From positions 3,543,501-3,607,500 of the forward strand of contig NZ_CP059560.1 of assembly GCF_017894385.1 (NCBI RefSeq): a stretch of DNA of 64,000 nt. Reading direction: 5' to 3'. Positions 1 to 6,404 of this stretch are shown in pieces. Every line of letters starts with the position of its first letter. The first letter of the stretch is position 1. The position numbers and the translations under genes are program-made. Source of the DNA: Aromatoleum petrolei (GTDB lineage: Bacteria; Pseudomonadota; Gammaproteobacteria; Burkholderiales; Rhodocyclaceae). Below the pieces are notes generated by a model. It was given only the letters and a program-made list of their open reading frames with translations. It made no database searches and was not told the DNA's origin.

Positions 1-1
1 G

Positions 2-121
2 TCGCGCGGTATGGACGAGGCCGAGGCCTACGCGGCGCTGCGCAAGCTCGCGATGGAGCGCGCGAAGCCGATGGCGGTGGTGGCGCAGGATCTCATCGAC
101 ATGGCGAAATACTTGCTGTGA
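2..121 (+). CDS. nasT: NasT-type nitrate antiterminator, C-terminal end (partial)
   Basis: Only the last 39 codons lie in the window; the frame is open at base 2 and stops at TGA 119-121. The visible protein has the helical pattern of an ANTAR RNA-binding domain: a RGMDEAEAY start, an Ala/Leu-rich helix, then AKPMAVVAQDLIDMA and a short hydrophobic tail. In the NasT family this domain binds paired hexaloop hairpins in nitrate-gene leaders and prevents termination. Two such leaders are visible downstream, before nrtA and before cobA, which supports NasT over another ANTAR regulator. The receiver domain and any NasS partner lie outside the window. Confidence 0.8.
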   Translation, partial: SRGMDEAEAYAALRKLAMERAKPMAVVAQDLIDMAKYLL

Positions 122-223
122 CGCCCGTCCTGGCGCAGCGCGGATTTCCATCCCGCCCTGCGTCGTACGGCTCACTTTCCTGAATCCTGCCTCGCGCACC
201 CTTGGTGCGAAAACCCTTCTTGG

Positions 224-240
224 TGCACTGCAATAGTGCG
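224..240. promoter_or_regulatory. NtrC-like enhancer site upstream of nrtA
   Basis: GCACT-N5-AGTGC is a perfect inverted repeat (225-239) and fits the NtrC site pattern GCAC(C/T)-N5-(G/A)GTGC. It lies about 90 bp upstream of a -24/-12 promoter, a usual distance for a sigma-54 enhancer. A second palindrome at 195-209 has a 3-nt gap instead of 5 and is less convincing. Confidence 0.6.
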
Positions 241-330
241 CCGCCGCGCTCTCCCTATACCTGTTCGTCCTCGGCGCAAGGCCCGTGCAAGGCTTTGTGC
301 GTAAGGGCTTTCGGGGCTTTTCCGCGCCTC

Positions 331-346
331 TGGCGCATTCCCTGCT
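331..346 (+). promoter_or_regulatory. Sigma-54 promoter of nrtABC
   Basis: TGGCGC-N5-CTGCT matches the -24/-12 consensus (TGGCAC-N5-TTGCW) with the invariant GG and GC at correct spacing. Transcription should begin near 357, placing the whole hairpin leader in the RNA. The cobA operon has the same arrangement with a closer match. Confidence 0.65.
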
Positions 347-393
347 AAGAGAGTCTCGAGTCGGATCAATGGCGGTTCGATGACGAATTGACC

Positions 394-436
394 GGCCCCA
401 ATGTCGGGGTCGTGCAAGCTACGGACAACGGCGTCC
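394..436 (+). promoter_or_regulatory. ANTAR (NasT) two-hairpin antitermination leader of nrtABC
   Basis: Hairpin P1 (394-411) has a 6-bp stem (one G-U pair) and hexaloop AATGTC. Hairpin P2 (423-436) has stem GGAC/GTCC and hexaloop AACGGC. Both loops carry A at position 1 and G at position 4, the described identity elements of ANTAR targets. P2 uses bases (427-433) that would otherwise form the 5' arm of the following terminator, so NasT binding to P1/P2 should allow read-through. P2 has only four good pairs here, one fewer than in the cobA leader. Confidence 0.8.
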
Positions 437-495
437 ATCCCTGCGGCGGAATCCTCGCGATTCGCCGCGGGTGATGTGCGCCGTTTTCGCTTTTC
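427..495 (+). terminator. Regulated intrinsic terminator in the nrtABC leader
   Basis: AACGGCG (427-433) pairs with CGCCGTT (479-485). An inner stem at 443-453/459-468 extends the hairpin, and TTTTCGCTTTT follows. The 5' arm overlaps antiterminator hairpin P2, so the two folds exclude each other. Confidence 0.7.
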
Positions 496-514
496 GGCCT
501 GCAGGGAGATGAAG

Positions 515-1774
515 ATGAGTGCATTCGAGGACAAGGGCATGTCGCGGCGGGAGTTCGTGCGGCGGACGATGGCGTTTTCGGGAGCGGCGATGATGGGGTC
601 GGCAGGGCTGGGTGTCAGCAGCGGCGTGTGGGCGGCGGGCTCGGATGCTCCCGAGAAGAAGGATATCCGTGTCGGCTTCATCCCGTTGACGGACTGCTCG
701 TCGGTGGTGATGGCCGCGGTGCAGAAGTTCGACGAGAAGTACGGCATCAAGATCATCCCGAGCAAGGAGGCGAGCTGGGCCGCCGTGCGCGACAAGCTGG
801 TGTCCGGCGAACTCGATGCGGCGCACGTGCTTTACGGCCTTGTGTATGGTGTGCATCTGGGCATCGGCGGGCCGAAGAAGGACATGGCGGTGCTGATGAG
901 CCTTAACAACAATGGCCAGGCGATCACGCTCGCGAACAAGCTCAGGGAGCAGGGGGTGACCGACGGCGCAGGACTGCGCAAGCTGATCACCGCAAAGCCG
1001 GGCGAATACACCTTCGCGCAGACCTTCCCGACCGGCACGCACGCGATGTGGCTGTACTACTGGCTGGCGGCGCACGACATCAATCCGATGAAGGATGTGA
1101 AGGTCATCACCGTGCCGCCGCCGCAGATGGTTGCGAACATGCGGGTGGGTAACATGGACGGTTTCTGCGTCGGCGAGCCGTGGAACAACCGCGCGATCAT
1201 GGACAAGATCGGCTTCACCGCGGTGACGACGCAGGACATCTGGACCGACCACCCGGAGAAAGTGCTGGGCACGACCGCGGACTGGGTCGCGAAGCATCCC
1301 AACGCGGCGCGCGCGCTGACGGCGGCGATCCTCGAGGCCGGGCGCTGGATCGACGCCTCGCTGCCGAACCGCCGCACGACCGCTGAGACGGTGGCGCAGA
1401 AGTCCTACATCAACACGGACATGGACGTGATCCTCGAGCGGATGCTCGGCCGCTATTCCAATGGCCTGGGCAGGAGCTGGGACGACGCGAACTACATGAA
1501 GTTCTACAACGACGGGGCGGTGAACTTCCCCTACCTCTCCGACGGGATGTGGTTTCTGACACAGCACCGTCGCTGGGGGCTGCTCGACCGCAATGTCGAT
1601 TACCTCGCCGTGGCGAAGCAGATCAACCGTATCGACATCTACAGACAGGCGGCGACGGCGGCGAAGGTGCCGCTGCCGAAGAGCGAAATGCGCAGCCACA
1701 AGTTGATTGACGGGGTGGTGTGGGACGGCAAGGAACCGGCGAAGTACGCGGGTTCGTTCAAGGTCAGGGCATGA
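515..1774 (+). CDS. nrtA: Nitrate ABC transporter, periplasmic substrate-binding protein
   Basis: NrtA/CmpA-family binding protein of 419 aa that captures nitrate (or nitrite) in the periplasm for the NrtBC pump. The N-terminus has a twin-arginine signal (SRREFVRR, then a hydrophobic stretch ending near VWAAG), so export by Tat is expected. The core has the family's IRVGFIPLTD start and a GEPWNNRAI segment. The ATG at 515 is chosen because AGGGAG (503-508) sits 6 nt upstream; the in-frame ATG at 509 is too close to it, and an in-frame ATG at 401 lies inside a leader hairpin. It is the first gene of nrtABC, under the sigma-54 promoter and NasT leader. Specificity for nitrate rather than cyanate or bicarbonate is inferred from the neighbours. 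Confidence 0.9.
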   Translation: MSAFEDKGMSRREFVRRTMAFSGAAMMGSAGLGVSSGVWAAGSDAPEKKDIRVGFIPLTDCSSVVMAAVQKFDEKYGIKIIPSKEASWAAVRDKLVSGELDAAHVLYGLVYGVHLGIGGPKKDMAVLMSLNNNGQAITLANKLREQGVTDGAGLRKLITAKPGEYTFAQTFPTGTHAMWLYYWLAAHDINPMKDVKVITVPPPQMVANMRVGNMDGFCVGEPWNNRAIMDKIGFTAVTTQDIWTDHPEKVLGTTADWVAKHPNAARALTAAILEAGRWIDASLPNRRTTAETVAQKSYINTDMDVILERMLGRYSNGLGRSWDDANYMKFYNDGAVNFPYLSDGMWFLTQHRRWGLLDRNVDYLAVAKQINRIDIYRQAATAAKVPLPKSEMRSHKLIDGVVWDGKEPAKYAGSFKVRA

Positions 1775-1790
1775 GCGGGAGGGCGCGGCG

Positions 1791-2729
1791 ATGACGCTAG
1801 CAGTCGTGGCGGACCGGAATGATGCCGGGACCGCGGAAGTGAGGGGGGGGCGCGCGGTGCTTGCAGCGCGCGGCAAGGGCCGGGCGGTGAAGGTCGTGGC
1901 GGCCGATGCGCCTGCTGCGGCACCGGGTAGGGGCTACGGCGCGCGCCTGAGCGGCTGGATGCGCGCGCTGGCCGCGGCCGTGCTGCCGCCCTTGGTGGGG
2001 CTCGCGCTGTTGATCGGCCTGTGGGATCTGGCGACGATGAACGGCGGCGGCATCCCGACGCCGGGCACGACCTGGGAGGCGGCGGTGGCGATCTTCGCCG
2101 ACCCGTTCTACCGCGTCGGGCCGAACGACCAGGGCATCGGCTGGAACGTGTTGTCGTCCTTGCAGCGCGTGGCGATCGGCTTCGGCATCGCGGCGCTGGT
2201 GGGTATCCCGGCGGGTTTCATGCTGGGGCGTTTCGCGGTGCTGTCGCAGATGATGAACCCGATCATCAGCCTGCTGCGCCCGGTGAGCCCGCTCGCGTGG
2301 CTGCCGATCGGCCTGCTGGTGTTCCAGCGCGCCGACCCGGCGGCGACCTGGACGATCTTCATCTGCTCGATCTGGCCGATGATCCTCAACACCGCGCAGG
2401 GCGTGACGCGCGTGCCGCAGGACTACCTCAACGTCGCGCGGGTGCTGAACCTCTCCGAGTGGAAGGTGTTCACGAAGATCCTGTTCCCGGCGGTGCTGCC
2501 CTACATGCTGACCGGCATCCGCCTGTCGATCGGCACGGCCTGGCTGGTGATCGTCGCGGCGGAGATGCTGACCGGTGGCGTGGGCATCGGCTTCTGGGTG
2601 TGGGACGAATGGAACAACCTCAAGGTCGAGCACATCATCATCGCGATCTTCGTGATCGGTATCGTCGGCCTGATCCTCGAACAGGCGCTGATGCTGCTTG
2701 CCCGTCGTTTCAACTACGAAAGCCGCTGA
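1791..2729 (+). CDS. nrtB: Nitrate ABC transporter permease
   Basis: Inner-membrane permease of 312 aa, BPD_transp_1 family (NrtB/SsuC group). After a variable cytoplasmic N-terminus come several hydrophobic segments, starting near LPPLVGLALLIGLWDLA. The EAA-type cytoplasmic loop that contacts the ATPase is near RVLNLSEWKVFTKILFPAVL. GGAGGG 7-8 nt before ATG 1791 supports this start; a longer in-frame reading would overlap nrtA and has no ribosome binding site. It starts 16 nt after nrtA stops and 18 nt before nrtC begins, so the three are one operon. The first 50 or so residues, rich in Ala/Arg/Val, are not conserved in the family. Confidence 0.9.
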   Translation: MTLAVVADRNDAGTAEVRGGRAVLAARGKGRAVKVVAADAPAAAPGRGYGARLSGWMRALAAAVLPPLVGLALLIGLWDLATMNGGGIPTPGTTWEAAVAIFADPFYRVGPNDQGIGWNVLSSLQRVAIGFGIAALVGIPAGFMLGRFAVLSQMMNPIISLLRPVSPLAWLPIGLLVFQRADPAATWTIFICSIWPMILNTAQGVTRVPQDYLNVARVLNLSEWKVFTKILFPAVLPYMLTGIRLSIGTAWLVIVAAEMLTGGVGIGFWVWDEWNNLKVEHIIIAIFVIGIVGLILEQALMLLARRFNYESR

Positions 2730-2747
2730 GCGGTGGAGGAGACCATC

Positions 2748-3539
2748 ATGAAAAAGATCGTAAAGATCGAGAATGTCGGGCAGACCTTCAACACGAAGAA
2801 CGGGCCCTTCACGGCACTGCGCGGGATCAGCCTGGACATTCACGAGGGCGAGAGCATCAGCCTGATCGGCCACTCGGGCTGCGGCAAGTCGACGCTGCTG
2901 AACCTGATCGCGGGGCTTACGCGGCCGACGAGCGGGGTCATGCTGTGCGACGGGCGCGAGATCGCCGGCCCCGGCCCCGAGCGTGCGGTGGTGTTCCAGA
3001 ACCACTCGCTGCTGCCCTGGCTCACGTGCTATGACAATGTGTATCTCGCGGTCGATCGCGTGTTCGGTGCGAAGGAGGGCAAGGCGAAGCTGAAGCAGCG
3101 TACGCAGGATGCGCTGGCGCTGGTCGGGCTGTCGCACGCCGAGACGAAGTTCCCGCACGAGATCTCGGGGGGCATGAAGCAGCGGGTCGGCATCGCCCGA
3201 GCGCTGTCGATGGAGCCGCGCATCCTGCTGATGGACGAGCCCTTCGGCGCGCTCGACGCGCTGACGCGGGCGATGCTGCAGGACGAGCTGGTGAAGATTC
3301 TCGCGGCGACGAAGGCGACGATGGTGATGGTGACGCACGACGTCGATGAGGCGGTGCTGCTGTCGGACCGCGTCGTGATGCTCACGAATGGGCCCGCAGC
3401 GGCGATCGGCGAGATCCTGGCGGTGAAGCTCGATCGTCCGCGCGACCGCCTGGCGCTCGCGGAGCAGCCGGAGTTCGCGCACTGCCGCGCGGCGGTGCTG
3501 GATTTCCTCTACAAGAAGCAGCTGAAGCACGCGGCCTGA
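2748..3539 (+). CDS. nrtC: Nitrate ABC transporter ATP-binding protein
   Basis: ATPase subunit of 263 aa that powers nitrate import with NrtAB. The motifs are intact: Walker [11 protein letters not shown]-loop near [16 protein letters not shown] signature ISGGMKQR, Walker [13 protein letters not shown] and the H-loop [12 protein letters not shown]. It is a single-domain NrtD/SsuB-type ATPase without the C-terminal NrtA-like regulatory domain of cyanobacterial NrtC, so nrtD would be an equally fair symbol. GGAGGA lies 7 nt before ATG 2748. It is the last gene of the operon and a strong hairpin follows. Confidence 0.9.
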   Translation: MKKIVKIENVGQTFNTKNGPFTALRGISLDIHEGESISLIGHSGCGKSTLLNLIAGLTRPTSGVMLCDGREIAGPGPERAVVFQNHSLLPWLTCYDNVYLAVDRVFGAKEGKAKLKQRTQDALALVGLSHAETKFPHEISGGMKQRVGIARALSMEPRILLMDEPFGALDALTRAMLQDELVKILAATKATMVMVTHDVDEAVLLSDRVVMLTNGPAAAIGEILAVKLDRPRDRLALAEQPEFAHCRAAVLDFLYKKQLKHAA

Positions 3540-3546
3540 ACGGTGT

Positions 3547-3579
3547 GTCGGCGGGAGGAGGATGCGACCTCCCGCCGAC
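3547..3579 (+). terminator. Hairpin after nrtABC
   Basis: A perfect 12-bp GC-rich inverted repeat (3547-3558/3568-3579) with a 9-nt loop lies 8 nt after the nrtC stop. There is no T-run, so it may be a weak or Rho-assisted terminator or an mRNA-stabilising stem. Confidence 0.6.
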
Positions 3580-3626
3580 GTGCGTGTTCATCGCTGCGCT
3601 TGTGCGGCGCGTGTCACGACGTACGG

Positions 3627-3655
3627 GTGACGCCGCCATGATGCGCGGTTATCAT
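3627..3655 (+). promoter_or_regulatory. Sigma-70-like promoter of the lectin/RTX gene
   Basis: GTGACG (3627-3632), a 17-bp spacer and TATCAT (3650-3655) resemble -35/-10 boxes. The start would lie about 25 nt before the ATG at 3687. It suggests expression separate from nrtABC. Confidence 0.4.
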
Positions 3656-3686
3656 CTCCGGAGCCCGGAACCGGAGAACAACTGCG

Positions 3687-5057
3687 ATGGCAATGCATTT
3701 CTACTACAACGGACATACCTACGAGATCGAGACGGCCCCGCTGAGCTGGGACGATGCCTCGGCGAACGCGCTGGGGCTCGCCTGGAACGACGGCGGACGC
3801 CTGACGGGGGCGGAGGACACTCCCTTTGTCGTGTCGTCGTATCTGTCGACCATCGGATCCGCTGGGGAAAACGCCGCGATCCTGAAGAACCTGAAGGCTT
3901 CCGTCGCCAAGGGCGCAAGCACGGCAGCGGACGGTGGAGGCGCGAGCTATCTCTGGCTCGGGGCTTCGGACGTGCAAAGCGAAGGCAGCTGGCAATGGCT
4001 GGACGGCACATTGGTCAGCTCGGGATACCAGAACTGGGGCTCCGGCAGCCTCGGAGCCGAGCCGGATGACTTCGGCAGCATGCAGGACTTCCTCGCCATT
4101 GCCACGGGCAAGTGGCCGGCGCCCGCCGGCGGCATCGGTGTGCCCGGGCAGTGGAATGACCTGGACGGCGCGAACCTGCTGTGGTCGGTCGTCGAGTGGG
4201 ATGGCCTGATCGGCACCACAGGCAACGACAAGCTGGTCGGCACCACGGGCGACGACGTGATCGACGGTAATGCCGGTAACGACACGGTCAAGGCGGGCGA
4301 GGGGCACGATGTCATCTACATGGGCACCGGCAATGACAACGTCAATGCGGGCAACGGCGACAACATAGTGTTCGCCGAGGTCGGCCTTGTCGACGATGAC
4401 GACGGCAACGACCGTGTCACCGCTGGCGGCGGCGACGATTTCATCGCTTCGGGAACGGGCAACGACATCGTGAAGGCCGGCGACGGCGACAACGTCGTGA
4501 TCGGCGGTGAGGGAAATGACGTCATCACCACCGGCGCTGGTGACGACATCATCGATCCGGACGGCTACTACGTCGAGGATGGCGTTGAATCCTCTGGCAA
4601 CGACACGATCAAGACCGGCGCCGGCGATGACGTCATCTTCCTCGGTGAGGGCGCGGACAAGGTATGGGGGGGAGCGGATAGCGACACCTTCGTGTTCGAC
4701 AAGCTGTTCACGCCACCCAGCGAGACCGTGTTCAAGCAGGACGGCACACAGGTCGTCAAGACGTCCGTGCATCGCATCAACGACTTCGATGCCACCGTGG
4801 ATAAGCTAGGCTTCGATGCCGAGGAGTTCGAGTCTCTTGCCGGCTTCACCGCGACCAACTTTGTCAAGGGCAGCGGGCTGACCGGAGCCAGCGCGAACGA
4901 GACCGGCGTGGACGATTTCCTGATCTACGACACGGCGTCGGGCAAACTCTATTACGACGCGGATGGCAACGGGCAGGAATCGTCTGCCGTACTGCTGGGC
5001 ATCGTGACCGGCCGCATGGCCGACCTGGATGCATCCGATATCGTGATCTTCGAGTGA
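3687..5057 (+). CDS. Secreted C-type-lectin-like/RTX calcium-binding protein
   Basis: Two-part protein of 456 aa. Residues about 1-172 resemble a C-type-lectin-like domain: an opening YEIETAPLSWDDASANA, then YLWLGASD, WQWLDG, YQNWG, EPDD, and a closing QWNDLDG...SVVEWDG. Residues about 173-330 are RTX nonapeptide repeats of the GGxGxDxxx type (such as GTTGDDVIDGNAGNDTV) that form Ca2+-binding beta-rolls. The last 80 residues include LYYDADGNG and end DASDIVIFE, like the uncleaved C-terminal signal of type I secretion substrates. There is no N-terminal signal peptide, as expected. No type I secretion genes are nearby. The gene sits alone between nrtABC and cobA with its own promoter-like and terminator-like sequences, so a role in nitrate use is doubtful; adhesion or sugar binding is inferred from the domain only. 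Confidence 0.85.
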   Translation: MAMHFYYNGHTYEIETAPLSWDDASANALGLAWNDGGRLTGAEDTPFVVSSYLSTIGSAGENAAILKNLKASVAKGASTAADGGGASYLWLGASDVQSEGSWQWLDGTLVSSGYQNWGSGSLGAEPDDFGSMQDFLAIATGKWPAPAGGIGVPGQWNDLDGANLLWSVVEWDGLIGTTGNDKLVGTTGDDVIDGNAGNDTVKAGEGHDVIYMGTGNDNVNAGNGDNIVFAEVGLVDDDDGNDRVTAGGGDDFIASGTGNDIVKAGDGDNVVIGGEGNDVITTGAGDDIIDPDGYYVEDGVESSGNDTIKTGAGDDVIFLGEGADKVWGGADSDTFVFDKLFTPPSETVFKQDGTQVVKTSVHRINDFDATVDKLGFDAEEFESLAGFTATNFVKGSGLTGASANETGVDDFLIYDTASGKLYYDADGNGQESSAVLLGIVTGRMADLDASDIVIFE

Positions 5058-5061
5058 GGCA

Positions 5062-5096
5062 GGTTCGCGGCGCCCTGCGATCGGGGTGCCGCGACC
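5062..5096 (+). terminator. Imperfect hairpin after the lectin/RTX gene
   Basis: GGTTCGCGGCGCCC pairs imperfectly with GGGGTGCCGCGACC (one bulge, one mismatch) just after the stop codon. It has no T-run. Confidence 0.4.
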
Positions 5097-5361
5097 GAAA
5101 TTGCCCGCGCGGCAGCATGTAGCGCTGGCCGCGATCGTGCCGAGCCTCCGCAACGGATGGCTGGGCGAACACCGATTCTGCCGCAGGGGCTACTTCTTCC
5201 CCACCTTCGTTGCAGACAGGCGGTTCAATTTCCCTTCCGTGCTTGATTCGCCTCCGCGCCTGTGCAGGGCGGCGGCAGCTCTCAGACATGCCCGTCCGGG
5301 TGCAGTTCGTTCCGGGCGGCGTATCGATCGCTGCAATGTTGTGGTGCAGCATCCATCCGAA
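5097..5361. other. Non-coding stretch with nothing recognised
   Basis: I see no convincing gene, RNA or repeat here on either strand. It lies between the lectin/RTX terminator-like hairpin and the control region of the cobA-nirBD operon. Confidence 0.5.
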
Positions 5362-5378
5362 TGCACCGGCATGGTGCC
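5362..5378. promoter_or_regulatory. NtrC-like enhancer site upstream of cobA-nirBD
   Basis: GCACC-N5-GGTGC (5363-5377) is a perfect match to the NtrC inverted repeat. It sits about 80 bp upstream of the -24 box of a strong sigma-54 promoter and implies activation under nitrogen limitation. Confidence 0.75.
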
Positions 5379-5456
5379 TGCCTGTTGAACCCGAAGCTTC
5401 GGCGGTTCGGATATAAAAATAAATGAAATCAGTTTGTTATGAAGATGCGTGGGGGC

Positions 5457-5472
5457 TGGCACCCATTTTGCG
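5457..5472 (+). promoter_or_regulatory. Sigma-54 promoter of the cobA-nirBD-narK operon
   Basis: TGGCAC-N5-TTGC matches the sigma-54 consensus at all invariant bases with exact spacing. Transcription should begin near 5483, a few bases before the first leader hairpin. Confidence 0.85.
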
Positions 5473-5487
5473 ATAGGTGAACCGCAA

Positions 5488-5547
5488 GCTGGGGCAATGG
5501 GGCTCCGGCGAAGTGCTTGGTGCAGAGCATGCGGACAACGGCGTCCG
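5488..5547 (+). promoter_or_regulatory. ANTAR (NasT) two-hairpin antitermination leader of cobA-nirBD
   Basis: P1 (5488-5509) has core stem GGGGC/GCTCC, extendable to 8 bp, with hexaloop AATGGG. P2 (5532-5547) has stem CGGAC/GTCCG with hexaloop AACGGC. Both loops have A1 and G4. P2 shares GGACAACGGCGTCC exactly with the nrtA leader, while the flanks differ. The 5' arm of the terminator begins inside the P2 loop, so P2 and the terminator are alternative folds. Confidence 0.88.
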
Positions 5548-5597
5548 TCGTGACTTCGGGATTTCGGTCCCGGGGGCGACGTGGCGCCGTTTTTTTT
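5537..5597 (+). terminator. Regulated intrinsic terminator in the cobA-nirBD leader
   Basis: AACGGCG (5537-5543) pairs with CGCCGTT (5585-5591). Inner stems CGTCG/CGACG and CGGGA/TCCCG extend it, and eight T residues (5590-5597) follow. This is a textbook intrinsic terminator placed before the coding region, so it must be overcome for the operon to be expressed. Confidence 0.85.
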
Positions 5598-5622
5598 CGC
5601 CTCACGGAATTGGAGATCGATC

Positions 5623-6393
5623 ATGGCCAAGGTGTTTCTCGTCGGTGCCGGCCCCGGAGCGGCAGACCTGCTGACGCTGCGTGCCGCACGCGCCATCGGG
5701 CTGGCCGACGTGCTGCTGGCCGATGCGCTGGTGACCGACGAAGTCCTCGCGCTGGCGAAGCCGACGGCGCGCGTGTTGCGCGTGGGCAAGCGTGCGGGGA
5801 TGAAGTCGGCGGCACAGGAGTTCATCCACCGAGCGATGGCGCGCTACGCCCGACGCGGCCTGACCGTGGCACGGGTGAAGGGCGGCGATCCCTTTGTGTT
5901 CGGGCGCGGCGGCGAGGAGATGGATTACCTCCGTGCGCTGGGCATCGAGGTCGAGATGATCCACGGGCTGACTGCCGGCGTCGCGGTGGCCGGGGCGGCA
6001 GGGATTCCGGTGACGCATCGCGCGCATTGCTTCGGCGTGACGATGGTGACCGGCCACACCGACTCATCTGACACGTCTCGCACGGAGCCCGACTGGTCCG
6101 CGCTGGCGAAGAGCGGAACGACGCTGGTGATCTACATGGGCCTCGCCGCGCTGCCGCGCATCGCCGAGCACCTCGTGGCGGGCGGCCTGCCGCGCACGAC
6201 GCCCGCCGCGGTGATCGCCCACGGCACGCTGCCGACGCAGCAGCAGGTGGTCGGCACCCTTGCCGACATCGCCGAACGCGCCCGCGCAGCCGCCTTGCCC
6301 ACCCCCGCGCTGATCGTCATCGGCGACGTCGCTGCCTATGCCGCTACCCGCCTAGCCGACGCTTCCCCTGAATTCATCTTCCGCGCTGCCTGA
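5623..6393 (+). CDS. cobA: Uroporphyrinogen-III C-methyltransferase
   Basis: SUMT enzyme of 256 aa that uses S-adenosylmethionine to methylate uroporphyrinogen III twice, giving precorrin-2, the precursor of siroheme. It shows the family start VFLVGAGPGAADLLTLRA, VKGGDPFVFGRGGEE, a GLTAGVAVAGAAGIPVTHR segment and YMGL. It lacks the CysG dehydrogenase/ferrochelatase domain, so the later siroheme steps must be encoded elsewhere. GGAG lies 7 nt before ATG 5623; an upstream in-frame ATG at 5581 lies inside the terminator stem and is rejected. Its place just before nirB makes sense because NirB needs siroheme. Confidence 0.93.
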   Translation: MAKVFLVGAGPGAADLLTLRAARAIGLADVLLADALVTDEVLALAKPTARVLRVGKRAGMKSAAQEFIHRAMARYARRGLTVARVKGGDPFVFGRGGEEMDYLRALGIEVEMIHGLTAGVAVAGAAGIPVTHRAHCFGVTMVTGHTDSSDTSRTEPDWSALAKSGTTLVIYMGLAALPRIAEHLVAGGLPRTTPAAVIAHGTLPTQQQVVGTLADIAERARAAALPTPALIVIGDVAAYAATRLADASPEFIFRAA

Positions 6394-6404
6394 AGGAGCC
6401 CGCC

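Noticed and set aside
195..209. Palindrome CGCACC-CTT-GGTGCG as a second NtrC site
   Set aside because: The gap is 3 nt instead of 5, so the half-sites have the wrong phase; kept only as a possible weak repeat.
401..514. N-terminal extension of NrtA from an ATG at 401
   Set aside because: That ATG lies in hairpin P1 of the leader, and the ribosome binding site and Tat signal support the start at 515.
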